Below, piece by piece: positions 7,982 to 16,284 of a stretch of DNA of 36,178 nt. Numbering within the stretch: the stretch's first letter is position 1; each line of letters opens with the position of its first letter. Origin of the DNA: Cupriavidus sp. BIS7 (GTDB taxonomy: Bacteria > Pseudomonadota > Gammaproteobacteria > Burkholderiales > Burkholderiaceae); the NCBI RefSeq assembly GCF_000292345.1, contig NZ_ALOU01000039.1:1-36178 (forward strand), given 5' to 3'. A program made the translations under genes and the position numbers. The notes under the pieces are model-generated. The model was not told where the DNA came from. It saw only the letters and a list, made by a program, of their open reading frames with translations, and made no database searches.

Positions 7982-8994
7982 GGCATCCGCCGTTCGGGCC
8001 AGAGCGCCAATGCTTCCAGGCAGGCACGCCGATGCGCGGCACCGTAACCGGGCGGGATTTCCACACCGGGAAGGCGCAGTCCGATCTCCGCGGCGTCGCC
8101 GGCCGCCAGCACCCACGCGCAGAGCCGTGACAGGCGCGCTTCCGTATCCATGGACGCAGGCAGCGCGGCCCAGTCTATCCAGCAGGTCGGCTGGCGCGGC
8201 GTACTCCCGGATCGGCTGAGCCATTTTCCGGTGCGCGCGCTGTGTTTCCATGCGATCCGGTGCAGCGGGTCGCCAGGTCGATACCTGCGTAACTGATCGA
8301 TCCCGTCGTCCGACGCCACGGTGACCGCGCCGTCATCGGCGTCATCGGACTGGGGCTGCAATGGCAGCGGCGGAGGATTGACCTCTGGCGCGGGATAGAC
8401 GATGGCCGACAGCGCGAGATCGGCATAGCTCCAGACGCGAAACAGACCAAACGGAAAGCGGCTGAAGATCGTGACGCGCGGTAAGGCCACCCTGCCTCGC
8501 CGGGTGGCAGGCAGCCGTACCGGCAATGGCCCGCTGGACATGCCGTCGAGCGTCAGCGAAGCCGCAGGTGCAAGGTCGTCGGATATCCGCGTGCGCGCTT
8601 CCACGCCGATCCGTGCCGCGTCGTCCTGGTTGTCGACATGCAGCGTAAAGACCACGCTATCGCCGACGAATGCCGATGCTGCCGGCCCCGCTGAAACCGT
8701 CAGGTCGAGCAGGTTCCGGTAGGCCAGCCACATGCATGCCATGCCAATGCCGGCCAGCAGGAATGTCAGTGCGAAGCCGAGGCTGATGTCGTAGTTCAGC
8801 GACGTGACCAGCATGGCCATCAGCAACACCGCGAAGCCGATCCCGCTGCGCGTGGGCAGGATGTACAGATGCCGACGGTCAAGCGTGACCACGCCATTGA
8901 TCGGACCATGGCTGCGGCGCAGCCACGCGGTGAGGCGTCCACCGCGTGCCGGGGTGCGCAGATCTGGCGCAGGGAGGGCGTGCCGCCTGGTCAT
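7978..8994 (-). CDS. DUF58 family protein
   Basis: A 338-residue protein with two membrane helices near 50-66 and 72-92 and a C-terminal soluble part containing the DUF58 signature RRYRPGDPLHRIAWK (about 236-250). DUF58 proteins are often paired with MoxR ATPases and may act as the partner that the ATPase remodels; the mechanism is not established. The ATG at 8994 is chosen because translation further upstream would run deep into the moxR gene in another frame. The start lies 25 bases after the moxR stop, and its stop overlaps the transglutaminase start. Confidence 0.9.
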   Translation of the reverse strand: MTRRHALPAPDLRTPARGGRLTAWLRRSHGPINGVVTLDRRHLYILPTRSGIGFAVLLMAMLVTSLNYDISLGFALTFLLAGIGMACMWLAYRNLLDLTVSAGPAASAFVGDSVVFTLHVDNQDDAARIGVEARTRISDDLAPAASLTLDGMSSGPLPVRLPATRRGRVALPRVTIFSRFPFGLFRVWSYADLALSAIVYPAPEVNPPPLPLQPQSDDADDGAVTVASDDGIDQLRRYRPGDPLHRIAWKHSARTGKWLSRSGSTPRQPTCWIDWAALPASMDTEARLSRLCAWVLAAGDAAEIGLRLPGVEIPPGYGAAHRRACLEALALWPERRMP

Positions 8995-9019
8995 GAAAGT
9001 GCGATAAGCGCGAGCAGTC

Positions 9020-9946
9020 TCAGGGGATCGCCACGCTGGCCAGCAGGCGATCCAGCGCATCGGCGCCCTGGCGTGATGCGACATGCCCCGCCGGCAGTAA
9101 CCGGTGCGCGGCAACGGGCTCGAATACGGCCTGCACGTCCTCGGGCAGCACCATGTCGCGCTGATCGAGCAGTGCCCATGCCCGCGCGCAGGCCAGCAGC
9201 ATGAGCCCGGCGCGCGGCGACAACCCGGCCGCGAAGTCCTGCGCCGCGCGTGTGGCCTGCACCAGCGCAAGTACGTAGTCGATCAGTGCGGGGCTGGCGT
9301 AGACCTTGTTCGCTGCCGCTTGCAGCGCAACAACCTGATCGGCATCCATCACGGCCACGGCATCTTCCCTGTCCGCGCCGCCGAGATACAGCACGCGCTC
9401 GAATGCAGGATCGGGATAGCCAAGCGAGATCCGCATCGCAAAGCGGTCAAGCTGCGACTCCGGCAGTGCGTGCGTGCCAATCTGTTCGAGGGGGTTCTGG
9501 GTAGCGATGACGAAGAACGGCAACGGCAGCGCATGGGTGACGCCGTCGTGCGTGACCTGGCGCTCCGCCATCGCTTCAAGCAAGGCGCTCTGCGTCTTGG
9601 GCGGTGCGCGGTTGATCTCGTCGGCCAGCACGAGCTGGGCGAACACGGGACCACGATGGAAACGGAACTCGCCCGTCTCGCGCATGAATACCGATACGCC
9701 GACCAGGTCGGCGGGCAGCAAGTCGCTAGTAAACTGCACGCGCTGATACTGCAGTCCCAGCGTCTGTGCCAGCGCATGGGCGAGCGTGGTCTTGCCAACA
9801 CCCGGCAGGTCTTCCAGCAGCAGGTGACCGCCAGCAAGCATGCATGCAAGGGCCAGTCTTAACTGGCGTGGCTTGCCCAGCACGATGCGGCCAAGCTGGG
9901 TTTGCGCCTCGGCCAGCGAGGCAGTGATCTTCGGTCGGGCGGTCAC
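9020..9946 (-). CDS. MoxR-family AAA+ ATPase
   Basis: A 308-residue AAA+ ATPase. Walker A is LPGVGKTT (47-54), Walker B is LVLADE (105-110), followed by INRAPPKTQSALLEAM; sensor 1 is the VIATQNPLEQIGTH region. MoxR proteins act as chaperone-like ATPases in assembly or activation of partner complexes, here presumably the DUF58 and transglutaminase proteins downstream. The start is placed at a GTG (9946) preceded by GGAGAG, which gives the normal N-terminus TARPKITASLAEAQ; the open frame continues upstream to 10141 but that part looks non-coding. Confidence 0.9.
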   Translation of the reverse strand: MTARPKITASLAEAQTQLGRIVLGKPRQLRLALACMLAGGHLLLEDLPGVGKTTLAHALAQTLGLQYQRVQFTSDLLPADLVGVSVFMRETGEFRFHRGPVFAQLVLADEINRAPPKTQSALLEAMAERQVTHDGVTHALPLPFFVIATQNPLEQIGTHALPESQLDRFAMRISLGYPDPAFERVLYLGGADREDAVAVMDADQVVALQAAANKVYASPALIDYVLALVQATRAAQDFAAGLSPRAGLMLLACARAWALLDQRDMVLPEDVQAVFEPVAAHRLLPAGHVASRQGADALDRLLASVAIP

Positions 9947-10189
9947 GTTGACGCTCTCCGGGAAAGATATCGGTGATTGCAGCTTGGACGGCGAAAAGGT
10001 CCGGCCATTGTAGCGGCGCAAGGGTCGCATCGGACAGTGGGTTTCCGCACGCTGGGACGATCTGAAACATTTCTTGGTACTGCTAAGAAATTGCCAAATC
10101 GGCCGCAAGGGCGCGCCGGATCTCACGGCTTCTGGCATCATCGACCTTGTTGGCGCCTTGCCACTTTCAGATTCGTCTTAACCGCTGCA
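9947..10189. other. Divergent intergenic region between moxR and the PhyH-like gene
   Basis: These 243 bases must hold the promoters of the moxR operon (minus) and the dioxygenase gene (plus). The stretch is less GC-rich around 10060-10100 (acatttcttggtactgctaag), a plausible promoter zone, but I could not pick a convincing -35/-10 pair. Confidence 0.4.
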
Positions 10190-11035
10190 ATGACTGCCTC
10201 GCAATACCACGCGTCTGGCGCGTCCACTTCCCTTGACTTCGATTCATCCGCTCCGCTTGCCGATCAGGCCGCGCTGGCCAGTCTCGCGCGCGAATTCCAT
10301 GCGGGCGGCTATATCGTGCTGCGCCAGTTCGCAAGCGAGGCCACCTGCGCCGCGCTGGAAGCAGTGACGCGAGAACATCTGGCCGGCGCGTTACCGCCGG
10401 TCGAGTTCGAGGCCGATCTCGGCTATCCGGGTGCCCCGGTCTCGCGTGATTCGGCAGGCGGCAATACGGTGCGCCGGCTGCGCCAGGCGTATGGCCGTGA
10501 CGCGGTGTTCCGCCGCTGGGCCAGCGATCCGGGCGTGGTGGCGACGGTCGAGGCGCTGTTGGGCGAGCCTGCCCGCCTGACGCTGGCGCATCACAACTGC
10601 GTGATGACCAAGCATCCGCATTACGGCAGCCAGACTGGGTGGCACCGTGACACGCGGTACTGGTCGTTCGTCAAGCCGGAACTGGTCACGGTGTGGCTGG
10701 CGCTGGGCGATGAGGACGAGCGCAATGGCGTGCTGCGCGTCATTCCGGGCTCGCATCGCGCAAAGCTTGATCCCGCACAGCTGGATCCGGCGGAGTTCCT
10801 GATCGAGGCACATCCGGCCAGCCAGCAGTTGCTCAAGGGGACGATGCCGCTGGCATTGCACCGCGGCGACGTGCTGATGTTTGACAGCCGCCTGTTTCAT
10901 GCCGCAGGCCGCAACGATTCCGAAGCGGTCAAGCTGTCAGTCGCGTTCGCCTATTTCGGGGCGAGCAACCGGCCGCTCGCCGGCTCGCGTTCGGCCGAAT
11001 TCGGCAGCGTGGAGCTGCCGCCAACGACGCTCTGA
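10190..11035 (+). CDS. Phytanoyl-CoA dioxygenase (PhyH) family oxygenase
   Basis: A 281-residue protein of the Fe(II)/2-oxoglutarate-dependent PhyH family, which hydroxylates small molecules or acyl-CoAs. The iron triad is His152 and Asp154 (TGWHRDTRYW) and His237 (SRLFHAAGRND). The residue 11 after the distal His, which is Arg in human PhyH and in EctD and binds 2-oxoglutarate, is Lys248 here (EAVKLSV). The GNGVLRVIPGSHR-like segment (EDERNGVLRVIPGSHR) is typical of the family. The ATG at 10190 gives the usual length; the frame is open further upstream but looks non-coding. Substrate unknown; it stands alone and is followed by a strong terminator. Confidence 0.85.
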   Translation: MTASQYHASGASTSLDFDSSAPLADQAALASLAREFHAGGYIVLRQFASEATCAALEAVTREHLAGALPPVEFEADLGYPGAPVSRDSAGGNTVRRLRQAYGRDAVFRRWASDPGVVATVEALLGEPARLTLAHHNCVMTKHPHYGSQTGWHRDTRYWSFVKPELVTVWLALGDEDERNGVLRVIPGSHRAKLDPAQLDPAEFLIEAHPASQQLLKGTMPLALHRGDVLMFDSRLFHAAGRNDSEAVKLSVAFAYFGASNRPLAGSRSAEFGSVELPPTTL

Positions 11036-11054
11036 AGCCGGGGGTCGCCCAAAC

Positions 11055-11085
11055 AAAAAACCGCCCTGACGGGCGGTTTCTTTTT
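11055..11085. terminator. Bidirectional rho-independent terminator
   Basis: AAACCGCCC (11058-11066) and GGGCGGTTT (11071-11079) form a 9-bp stem with a TGAC loop, with an A-run on the left and TTCTTTTT on the right. It ends the PhyH-like gene and can also end the small minus-strand gene at 11099-11275. Confidence 0.92.
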
Positions 11086-11098
11086 GGTGAGGCGTTCC

Positions 11099-11275
11099 TC
11101 AGACGGTCTTGCGACGCGCGCTGGCGCCACGGAACAGGGCCAGCAGGTCGATCAAACGGAACGGCAGCAGCGGCGTGGCGTGCCGAACGGCATCACGGCG
11201 TGCGAAGTGGCTCAAGAGCTGCTCGCCCACCGGACGGCCGAAGTACGAAGCATCCGGGTATTTCATGATGGTCAT
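11099..11275 (-). CDS. Small protein of unknown function
   Basis: A short basic protein (58 residues from the ATG at 11275, or 55 from the ATG at 11266) with a hydrophobic patch LPFRLIDLLALF and a basic end ARRKTV. I do not recognise it. In favour of a real gene: it abuts a bidirectional terminator, and a plausible -10 (TATACT) with a palindrome lies about 30 bases upstream. Against it: the ribosome-binding site is weak and it is short. Confidence 0.5.
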   Translation of the reverse strand: MTIMKYPDASYFGRPVGEQLLSHFARRDAVRHATPLLPFRLIDLLALFRGASARRKTV

Positions 11276-11302
11276 TCTCAATTGTGGCTAACACTGGACT
11301 AC

Positions 11303-11326
11303 AGTATACACTGCAATGGTGCAGTG
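11303..11326 (-). promoter_or_regulatory. Palindrome and -10-like site upstream of the small gene
   Basis: CACTGCA-atgg-TGCAGTG (11309-11326) is a perfect 7-bp inverted repeat next to TATACT (minus strand, 11303-11308), which could be a -10 box. GTATAC (11304-11309) is also present here, so a GntR site and a -10 box cannot be told apart at this spot. Confidence 0.45.
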
Positions 11327-11502
11327 CGCCATTTCCTGGTGCGCGTCATGCCATTGCGCGGCGTGATGGGAATGGGGTCGCCCGGGACTGGTGCAAGCGG
11401 ACCGGGCCGCTGGCGGGTAGCCAGGCGGCCAGATAGCCGGGATGGAAGGCAGGGAGTCGGGCCGCCTTAATGGTGTCCGATGTGGCGTCCGATGTGGCGC
11501 TC

Positions 11503-12231
11503 TTATGTGGCGTCGGCTGCGGCGGGAGACGCCGGATCGAGATTCATGGCCTCGACGGCTTTCGCGGCGCTGTAGACGTGGCGCGTGGCCAGCAGCGACG
11601 CCAGATCGGCATCGCCGGCAATCACTGCCTGCAGGATCTGGGCGTGTTCGTCCCAGTTGATGCGCGCGCGGCTCAGGTTGGCGGGGGCGAACAGCAACGC
11701 CGTGCGTTCACGCAGTGAGCGCATCATGTCCTGCAGCACGCTGTTCGCGGCGATATTGCCGAGTACCTCGTGAAAGCGCGAATTCAGTTCGACAAAGCGC
11801 TCGGTCTGGCCGCTGTTGACGGCGTCGTTGCCTTCCTTGAGCACTGCTTCGAGTTCATGGATCAGCGCCGGGTCACGGCGCTGTGCCGCCAGCTTGGCAT
11901 TGAGGCCTTCGAGCGTGGCGCGCACTTCCACCATTTCCCGCGCGATATTCGCCGATAGCCGCGCCACCGAGGCGCCGCGGCGCGGTTCGATGCGGATCAG
12001 CCCTTCAGCGGCCAACGCGCGCAGCGCCTCGCGCACGGGGATGCGCGAAACGCCCAGTTCCTGAGACAGCGTGTTCTCCACCAGCCGTTCCCCTTGCTCG
12101 TACTGGCCGCCGAGGATGCGCTGGCGCAGGGTGTCGGTCACCAGCGCGAAAAGCGGGGAATGCTGGGCACCCAGGCTGGCAGCCGGCGCGTCCGGAGTCT
12201 GGCTGTAGGCACTGGCAGTGGCGTCGTTCAT
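11503..12231 (-). CDS. GntR-family regulator, FCD (FadR) subfamily
   Basis: A 242-residue regulator. The N-terminal winged helix covers about 26-92, with YEQGERLVENTLSQELGVS and the recognition-helix region RIPVREALRALAAEG. The C-terminal FCD ligand domain (about 97-225) keeps likely metal/ligand residues Asn150, His154 (NSRFHEVL), His196 (DEHAQIL) and His218 (TRHVYSA). FCD regulators usually sense organic acids or amino acids and repress catabolic genes. It is the last gene on the minus strand of the cluster, directly after the reductase, and a GTATAC site lies 68 bases before its start, so it probably controls itself and the cluster. Confidence 0.9.
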   Translation of the reverse strand: MNDATASAYSQTPDAPAASLGAQHSPLFALVTDTLRQRILGGQYEQGERLVENTLSQELGVSRIPVREALRALAAEGLIRIEPRRGASVARLSANIAREMVEVRATLEGLNAKLAAQRRDPALIHELEAVLKEGNDAVNSGQTERFVELNSRFHEVLGNIAANSVLQDMMRSLRERTALLFAPANLSRARINWDEHAQILQAVIAGDADLASLLATRHVYSAAKAVEAMNLDPASPAAADAT

Positions 12232-12298
12232 GGTCGGGATCGGCCGTCGGAATTCGGTGGACGCCGCTGCACTGGGCCACGGCGTGAATGCCGCTATT

Positions 12299-12304
12299 GT
12301 ATAC
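12299..12304. promoter_or_regulatory. GTATAC site upstream of gntR
   Basis: TTGTATACCG lies in the 141-base gap between the reductase gene and gntR. The GTATAC core fits the FadR-subfamily GntR operator pattern (GT and AC half-sites around a short centre). Likely autoregulation. Confidence 0.6.
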
Positions 12305-12372
12305 CGTCACCCCCACATTGCAGACATAGGGTAGACATTGAGATCCGCTCGATGCGGCACCATGCGACGGAC

Positions 12373-13377
12373 TCAGCCAGGCGCATGCTGGAACGTGAAG
12401 CCATCCGAATAGATGAACGGCGCCTGCGCACCGAGCACCATGAACGTCTGCTTGGCATCGCGGATCATGTTCGGCGATCCACACAGGTAGATCGCATGCT
12501 CGGACAGGTCGCCGAGATCGGCCGCCACCGCGTCATGCACGTAGCCGCGCCGGCCCTGCCAGCCGTCGTCGGCGCGTGAAAGCACCGGCACGTACTGGAA
12601 GTCGTAAAGGCGTTCGCCCCATCGCGCGATCTCGTCATGCAGGTAGAGATCGGCGGCCGAGCGCATGCCCCAGTAGAGCCACACCGGAGGACAGTCGGGA
12701 TCGTCCATCAGTGCCTCGAGCATGCTCTTGATAGGCGCGATCCCGGTGCCGGTGGCAACCATCAGAAGCGGCCGGTAATCCTCCTTGCGCAGGCTGAAGC
12801 TGCCAAGCGGCACTTCGACGTCGAGCCTGTCGCCGGGCCGCAGTTGCGGGAGCTGGCCCGTGGTGAAACGCCCCCCTGCGATCTGCCGCACATGGAAGTC
12901 GATGGCGTTCCCGTTCGGCGCCGATGCCATCGAAAAGCTGCGATGGCTGCCGTCGTCGAGCAGGATCTTCATGTACTGGCCCGGCTCGAACGCGAAGGCA
13001 TCGTCGTCGGACAGTGCCAGCTGCAGATGCAGCACGTCCGGGCCGAGCGGTGCGATCGCCTGCACCGTGGCCGAAGTGCGCCGCGCCGGGATGGCAGGCT
13101 CCGCCGCGCGCGCCGTACTGATCACGAGGTTGCCAGCAGGCCGTGCCTGGCATGCCAGCGCAAAGCCCGCGGCATCTTCTTCCTCGGTCAGTCCCATCGG
13201 AAACTCTTCATAGGTGACCGCGCCTTCGACCACGTGCACGCGGCATGTGCCGCAGCCGCCAAACGTGCATTCGTGCGCCAGGCTGACGCCGCTGCGCAAG
13301 GCGGCGTCAAGCACGGATTCGCCGGGCGCCACCATGAATACCTGCTGCGTTTCCGCAACCTCGACCCGATAGGACAT
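12373..13377 (-). CDS. Ferredoxin-NAD(P)H reductase-type flavoprotein (2Fe-2S, FAD, NAD domains)
   Basis: A 334-residue electron-transfer protein of the class found with multicomponent oxygenases. The N-terminal plant-type 2Fe-2S domain has Cys37, Cys42, Cys45 (HECTFGGCGTCRV) and Cys76 (LACQARP). The FAD domain has RSFSMAS (146-152) and the NAD(P) domain has ATGTGIAP (208-215) and the C-terminal LCGSPNMI (298-305). It would take electrons from NAD(P)H and pass them to an oxygenase or ferredoxin. GGGAG precedes the ATG at 13377; the longer open frame upstream is not coding. No aromatic-ring oxygenase lies nearby; the only oxygenase-like partner in the cluster is the HDO-type protein, so that is its likely acceptor, perhaps through the two ferredoxins. 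Confidence 0.92.
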   Translation of the reverse strand: MSYRVEVAETQQVFMVAPGESVLDAALRSGVSLAHECTFGGCGTCRVHVVEGAVTYEEFPMGLTEEEDAAGFALACQARPAGNLVISTARAAEPAIPARRTSATVQAIAPLGPDVLHLQLALSDDDAFAFEPGQYMKILLDDGSHRSFSMASAPNGNAIDFHVRQIAGGRFTTGQLPQLRPGDRLDVEVPLGSFSLRKEDYRPLLMVATGTGIAPIKSMLEALMDDPDCPPVWLYWGMRSAADLYLHDEIARWGERLYDFQYVPVLSRADDGWQGRRGYVHDAVAADLGDLSEHAIYLCGSPNMIRDAKQTFMVLGAQAPFIYSDGFTFQHAPG

Positions 13378-13394
13378 GACAACTCCCACGCTGA

Positions 13395-13874
13395 TTACTT
13401 CTTGATGTCGGCCTGCGCCAGCACGGTCAGGTCCTCTGCGGCCAGCAGGTCGCGCAGCGCTTCCAGCGCCGCCACGCCACAGGCCGTGTCCTGCTCGCCG
13501 TTGCCGCCGGACAGGCCCACGCCGCCAATCACTTCGCCATTGACGACGATCGGATAGCCGCCCACGAACACGGCGAACTTGCCGTCGAAGCTCCACTGGA
13601 TGCCGAATGCCTCGTTGCCGGGCAGTGCCGGGCCGTTGGGCGGCGTGTTGAACAGGTGCGTCGAACGCTTGTGGCCAGCGGCCGTGAAGGCCTTGTTCCA
13701 GGCGATCTGCGGCCCGGTGATGCGGGCGCCGTCCATGCGTTCGAGCAGCAGCGGATAGCCGCCGTCGTCAACGATGCAGATCGATTCCAGCACGCCGATT
13801 TCCTCGGCCTTGCGGATGGCGGCCGCCACCATGTGGCGGGCTTCCTTCAACTCGAGCTTGATGGCTTTCTTCAT
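13395..13874 (-). CDS. GlcG/HbpS-like (DUF336) protein
   Basis: A 159-residue protein of the GlcG/HbpS family, with the family pattern CIVDDGGYPLLLERMDGA and the GGYPIVVNGEVIGGVGLSGG stretch. Members occur beside many catabolic operons (glcG in glycolate use); HbpS of Streptomyces binds haem, but most members have no proven function. No signal peptide is present, so a cytoplasmic location is expected. GGAGGAA precedes the ATG. It lies between the aldehyde dehydrogenase and the reductase with gaps of about 20 bases, so it is part of the same operon. Confidence 0.88.
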   Translation of the reverse strand: MKKAIKLELKEARHMVAAAIRKAEEIGVLESICIVDDGGYPLLLERMDGARITGPQIAWNKAFTAAGHKRSTHLFNTPPNGPALPGNEAFGIQWSFDGKFAVFVGGYPIVVNGEVIGGVGLSGGNGEQDTACGVAALEALRDLLAAEDLTVLAQADIKK

Positions 13875-13895
13875 GTTTGTAATTCCTCCAATCCT

Positions 13896-15344
13896 TTAGA
13901 TGCCCTGGTAGACGGTCTTGATCTGCGTATAGAACTCAAGGCCCGCGCGTCCCGATTCGCGGAACGTTGAGGTGCTCGATCGCTTGAGGCCGCCAAACGG
14001 CGCGTTGACCAGGTTGCCCGTGGTGGTGCGGTTGATCTTGACCGTGCCCGATTCGATATCGCGCGTGAAGTCGTGCATGTAGCGCGGATTGCGCGTGGCG
14101 ATGGCGGCGGACAGCCCGTACTCGGTGTCGTTGGCGCGCGCGATGGCATCGGCGTAGTTATCGACTTCGATGATCGCCAGCACCGGCCCGAAGATCTCCT
14201 CGCGCGCAATGCGCATCGACTGGGTCACATCGGTGAACACGGTCGGCGCCACGTAGTAGCCATGCGCGAACTCGCCGTCGGTGAGTTGTTCGCCGCCGCA
14301 CAGCAGCGTGGCTTCCTGCTTGCCGATGGCGAAATAGCCAAGCACTGTTTCCAGCTGCTTGCGCGTGGCCAGCGGGCCAAGGTCCATGCCTGCGGCCATG
14401 CCGCTGCCGATCTTCAGCGCCTTGACCTTGGCTACAAGCTTTTCGGTGAACGCCTGCTTCACTTCGCGCATCACCAGGATGCGGCTGGTGCCCGTGCAGG
14501 CCTGGCCCGACAGCGACAACCCGCCCTTGATCGCCAGGTCCACGGCGCGATCGAGATCGGCGTCTTCCATGACAATCAGCGGATTCTTGCCGCCAAGCTC
14601 CATCTGCGTGCGCGTGGTCATCGGCACGGATTTGTGAATCTGCTCGCCTGCGGAGGTCGATCCTGTGAACGAGACGGCCCGGACCACGCGCGATTCGCAG
14701 ATCGTTGGTCCCACCTCGGCGGCGCTGCCGGTGATGAAGTTCAGCACGCCCTTCGGAATGCCGGCTTTCACGAACGCCTCGGCCAGCCGAAAGCCCGACA
14801 GCGGCGCGTCCGACGAAGGCTTGAACACCACCGTGTTGCCCGTGATCAGCGCCGGCGCGATCTTGCGTGCGGGGATCGACACCGGGAAGTTCCACGGAGA
14901 GATCACCGTCACCACGCCCAGCGGCTCACGCAGGCTGTAGACGAGCATGTCGGGATCGTCGTTCGGATAGCTTTCGCCGCTGAACGTCTGCCCTTCCACG
15001 GCGTAGAAGCGCAGCGTCTGCGCCGAGCGCATCACTTCGTCGCGCGCCAGGTTCAGCGCCTTGCCTTCCTCGCGCGTGAGTTCGGCGGCGATGGCGTCGG
15101 CGTTGGCTTCAAGGTGCGCGGCGGCGTCGTTGAGGATCTTCGCGCGCTTGCCAATCGGCGTCTTCTTCCAGCCGTCGAATGCGGCGGCAGCAGCGGCCAC
15201 GGCAGCAGCGGCGTCACGCGCATCGGAAGCGGCATGGCGGCTGACGATGTCGCGCGTATCGGCGGGGTTGACGTTGTCGACAGTGCGGCCGCTGGCGCTG
15301 TCGCACCATTCGCCGTCGATGTAGTTGCGGTACGTCTCGGTCAT
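13896..15344 (-). CDS. NAD(P)-dependent aldehyde dehydrogenase
   Basis: A 482-residue member of the aldehyde dehydrogenase superfamily. The key residues are present: Asn152 (ISPWNFPVS), Glu249 (QMELGGKNPL) and the nucleophile Cys283 (SGQACTGTSRI). The C-terminus (PFGGLKRSSTSTFRESGRAGLEFYT) resembles 2-oxoglutarate-semialdehyde dehydrogenases and related catabolic enzymes, but the substrate cannot be fixed from this. It follows the HDO gene and is likely to oxidise the aldehyde released by the upstream oxygenase. Confidence 0.93.
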   Translation of the reverse strand: MTETYRNYIDGEWCDSASGRTVDNVNPADTRDIVSRHAASDARDAAAAVAAAAAAFDGWKKTPIGKRAKILNDAAAHLEANADAIAAELTREEGKALNLARDEVMRSAQTLRFYAVEGQTFSGESYPNDDPDMLVYSLREPLGVVTVISPWNFPVSIPARKIAPALITGNTVVFKPSSDAPLSGFRLAEAFVKAGIPKGVLNFITGSAAEVGPTICESRVVRAVSFTGSTSAGEQIHKSVPMTTRTQMELGGKNPLIVMEDADLDRAVDLAIKGGLSLSGQACTGTSRILVMREVKQAFTEKLVAKVKALKIGSGMAAGMDLGPLATRKQLETVLGYFAIGKQEATLLCGGEQLTDGEFAHGYYVAPTVFTDVTQSMRIAREEIFGPVLAIIEVDNYADAIARANDTEYGLSAAIATRNPRYMHDFTRDIESGTVKINRTTTGNLVNAPFGGLKRSSTSTFRESGRAGLEFYTQIKTVYQGI

Positions 15345-15419
15345 CTTGCGGGGGCCTTGAACTGGGATCGAAACACCGGACGCACCTGGGGCGCGTCCGG
15401 GGTGTACAACACGCGCAAC

Positions 15420-16136
15420 TCAGGCCGCGGCCTGAGCCTTCACGTCGACGTAGTCGTAGTACAGCGCGGTCGTGTACAGCAGACGCATCTGCGCGCCGAT
15501 CTCGCAGATCTTCAGGCAGCGCTGCTGCAGCTCGGGCGTGTTCGCGTGTTCCAGCACGATCTGGTAGCCGCGCTCGCCGTGGATTTCATCGGAGACGATA
15601 TGGAGATCGAAGAACTCGACTTCCTCGTCGGTAAAGCCATACTTTTCGCGCAGCGTCGGCGTCTGCTTGCGATAGATCGACGGCACCTGCGATTCCAGGC
15701 CCACCACCAGGCCAGCCACGGCCACCACCGGGTCTTCACGCATCGCCACGGCATAGCACCAGCTCTGCAGGCCACGCGTGGTCGGCGACATGTTGTCGGG
15801 GCTCACCACACGCTCGCGCGTGGTGCCGCATGCTTCGGCAAAGCGGATCAGCAGATCGGTATGGCGGTCGCCGCCAATCTCTTCCTCATACATGTTGGCC
15901 AGCAGGAAGTCCTTGGCCTCGGTCATGTGGTCGGGCGTGCGGGCGTAGATGTAGCCGAGATAGTCCGCAAACGGGCCGACGTAGTGATAGTGGTTCTCGG
16001 CCCAGCGCGCCAGGTGCTCGCGGCTCAGCTCGCCGCTGGCCCAGGCCTTGCTGAAGGGGGCCTGGTTGGCGCTCTTGCCCTTGATTGCATTCTCGAGTGC
16101 GGTGCGGAATTCTTCGCGGTTCATCAGTTCGGCCAT
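15420..16136 (-). CDS. Haem-oxygenase-like di-iron oxidase/oxygenase (HDO; TenA/PqqC-like fold)
   Basis: A 238-residue all-helical protein of the TenA/PqqC/CADD superfamily. The spacing of candidate iron ligands matches the HDO type of CADD, UndA and BesC: Glu85 and His92 (EEEIGGDRH, spacing 7), Glu148 (GLESQ), and His179, Asp183, His186 (HIVSDEIH, the HxxxDxxH motif). A complete set argues for a di-iron, O2-using enzyme rather than a thiaminase or PqqC. Known HDOs catalyse N-oxygenation, oxidative decarboxylation or C-C cleavage of amino acids and fatty acids. AGGAG precedes the ATG at 16136, and the longer open frame is not coding. The cluster supplies a reductase and two ferredoxins that could feed it electrons. 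Substrate unknown. Confidence 0.85.
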   Translation of the reverse strand: MAELMNREEFRTALENAIKGKSANQAPFSKAWASGELSREHLARWAENHYHYVGPFADYLGYIYARTPDHMTEAKDFLLANMYEEEIGGDRHTDLLIRFAEACGTTRERVVSPDNMSPTTRGLQSWCYAVAMREDPVVAVAGLVVGLESQVPSIYRKQTPTLREKYGFTDEEVEFFDLHIVSDEIHGERGYQIVLEHANTPELQQRCLKICEIGAQMRLLYTTALYYDYVDVKAQAAA

Positions 16137-16284
16137 TTGGGGCTCCTGTCTTGACGAGGTCGGTTGGGGTTGGACCACCGCGGCTCGCTGAGCGGGTCGC
16201 GGCGTATTCGGGTTTGTATACTTTCTACAACGAAGTTGCGGCGAGAAAAATGCCGCGCGCGGCGGCAGGTACATCGGGTTCGTT
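16137..16284. promoter_or_regulatory. Promoter gap of the HDO operon with GTATAC site (16216-16221)
   Basis: The 148-base gap holds GTATAC at 16216-16221. On the minus strand the surroundings read TCGTTG-TAGAAA-GTATAC, which match the region upstream of the OCD-type gene (TCGTTG-TG-TAGACT-GTATAC), so the two promoters share an extended element. The site lies about 80 bases before the HDO start codon. Likely binding site of the cluster's GntR regulator. Confidence 0.62.

Noticed and set aside
11304..11309. GTATAC near the small gene as a certain GntR operator
   Set aside because: It overlaps a plausible -10 box (TATACT), so it may be promoter sequence only.
15420..16136. Reading the HDO gene as thiaminase TenA or PqqC
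   Set aside because: The full di-iron ligand set and the absence of thiamine or PQQ genes argue against both.
14073..16154. A 693-codon open frame on the plus strand opposite the aldehyde dehydrogenase and HDO genes
   Set aside because: His/Arg-rich, no domain seen, and it lies antisense to two clear enzymes.
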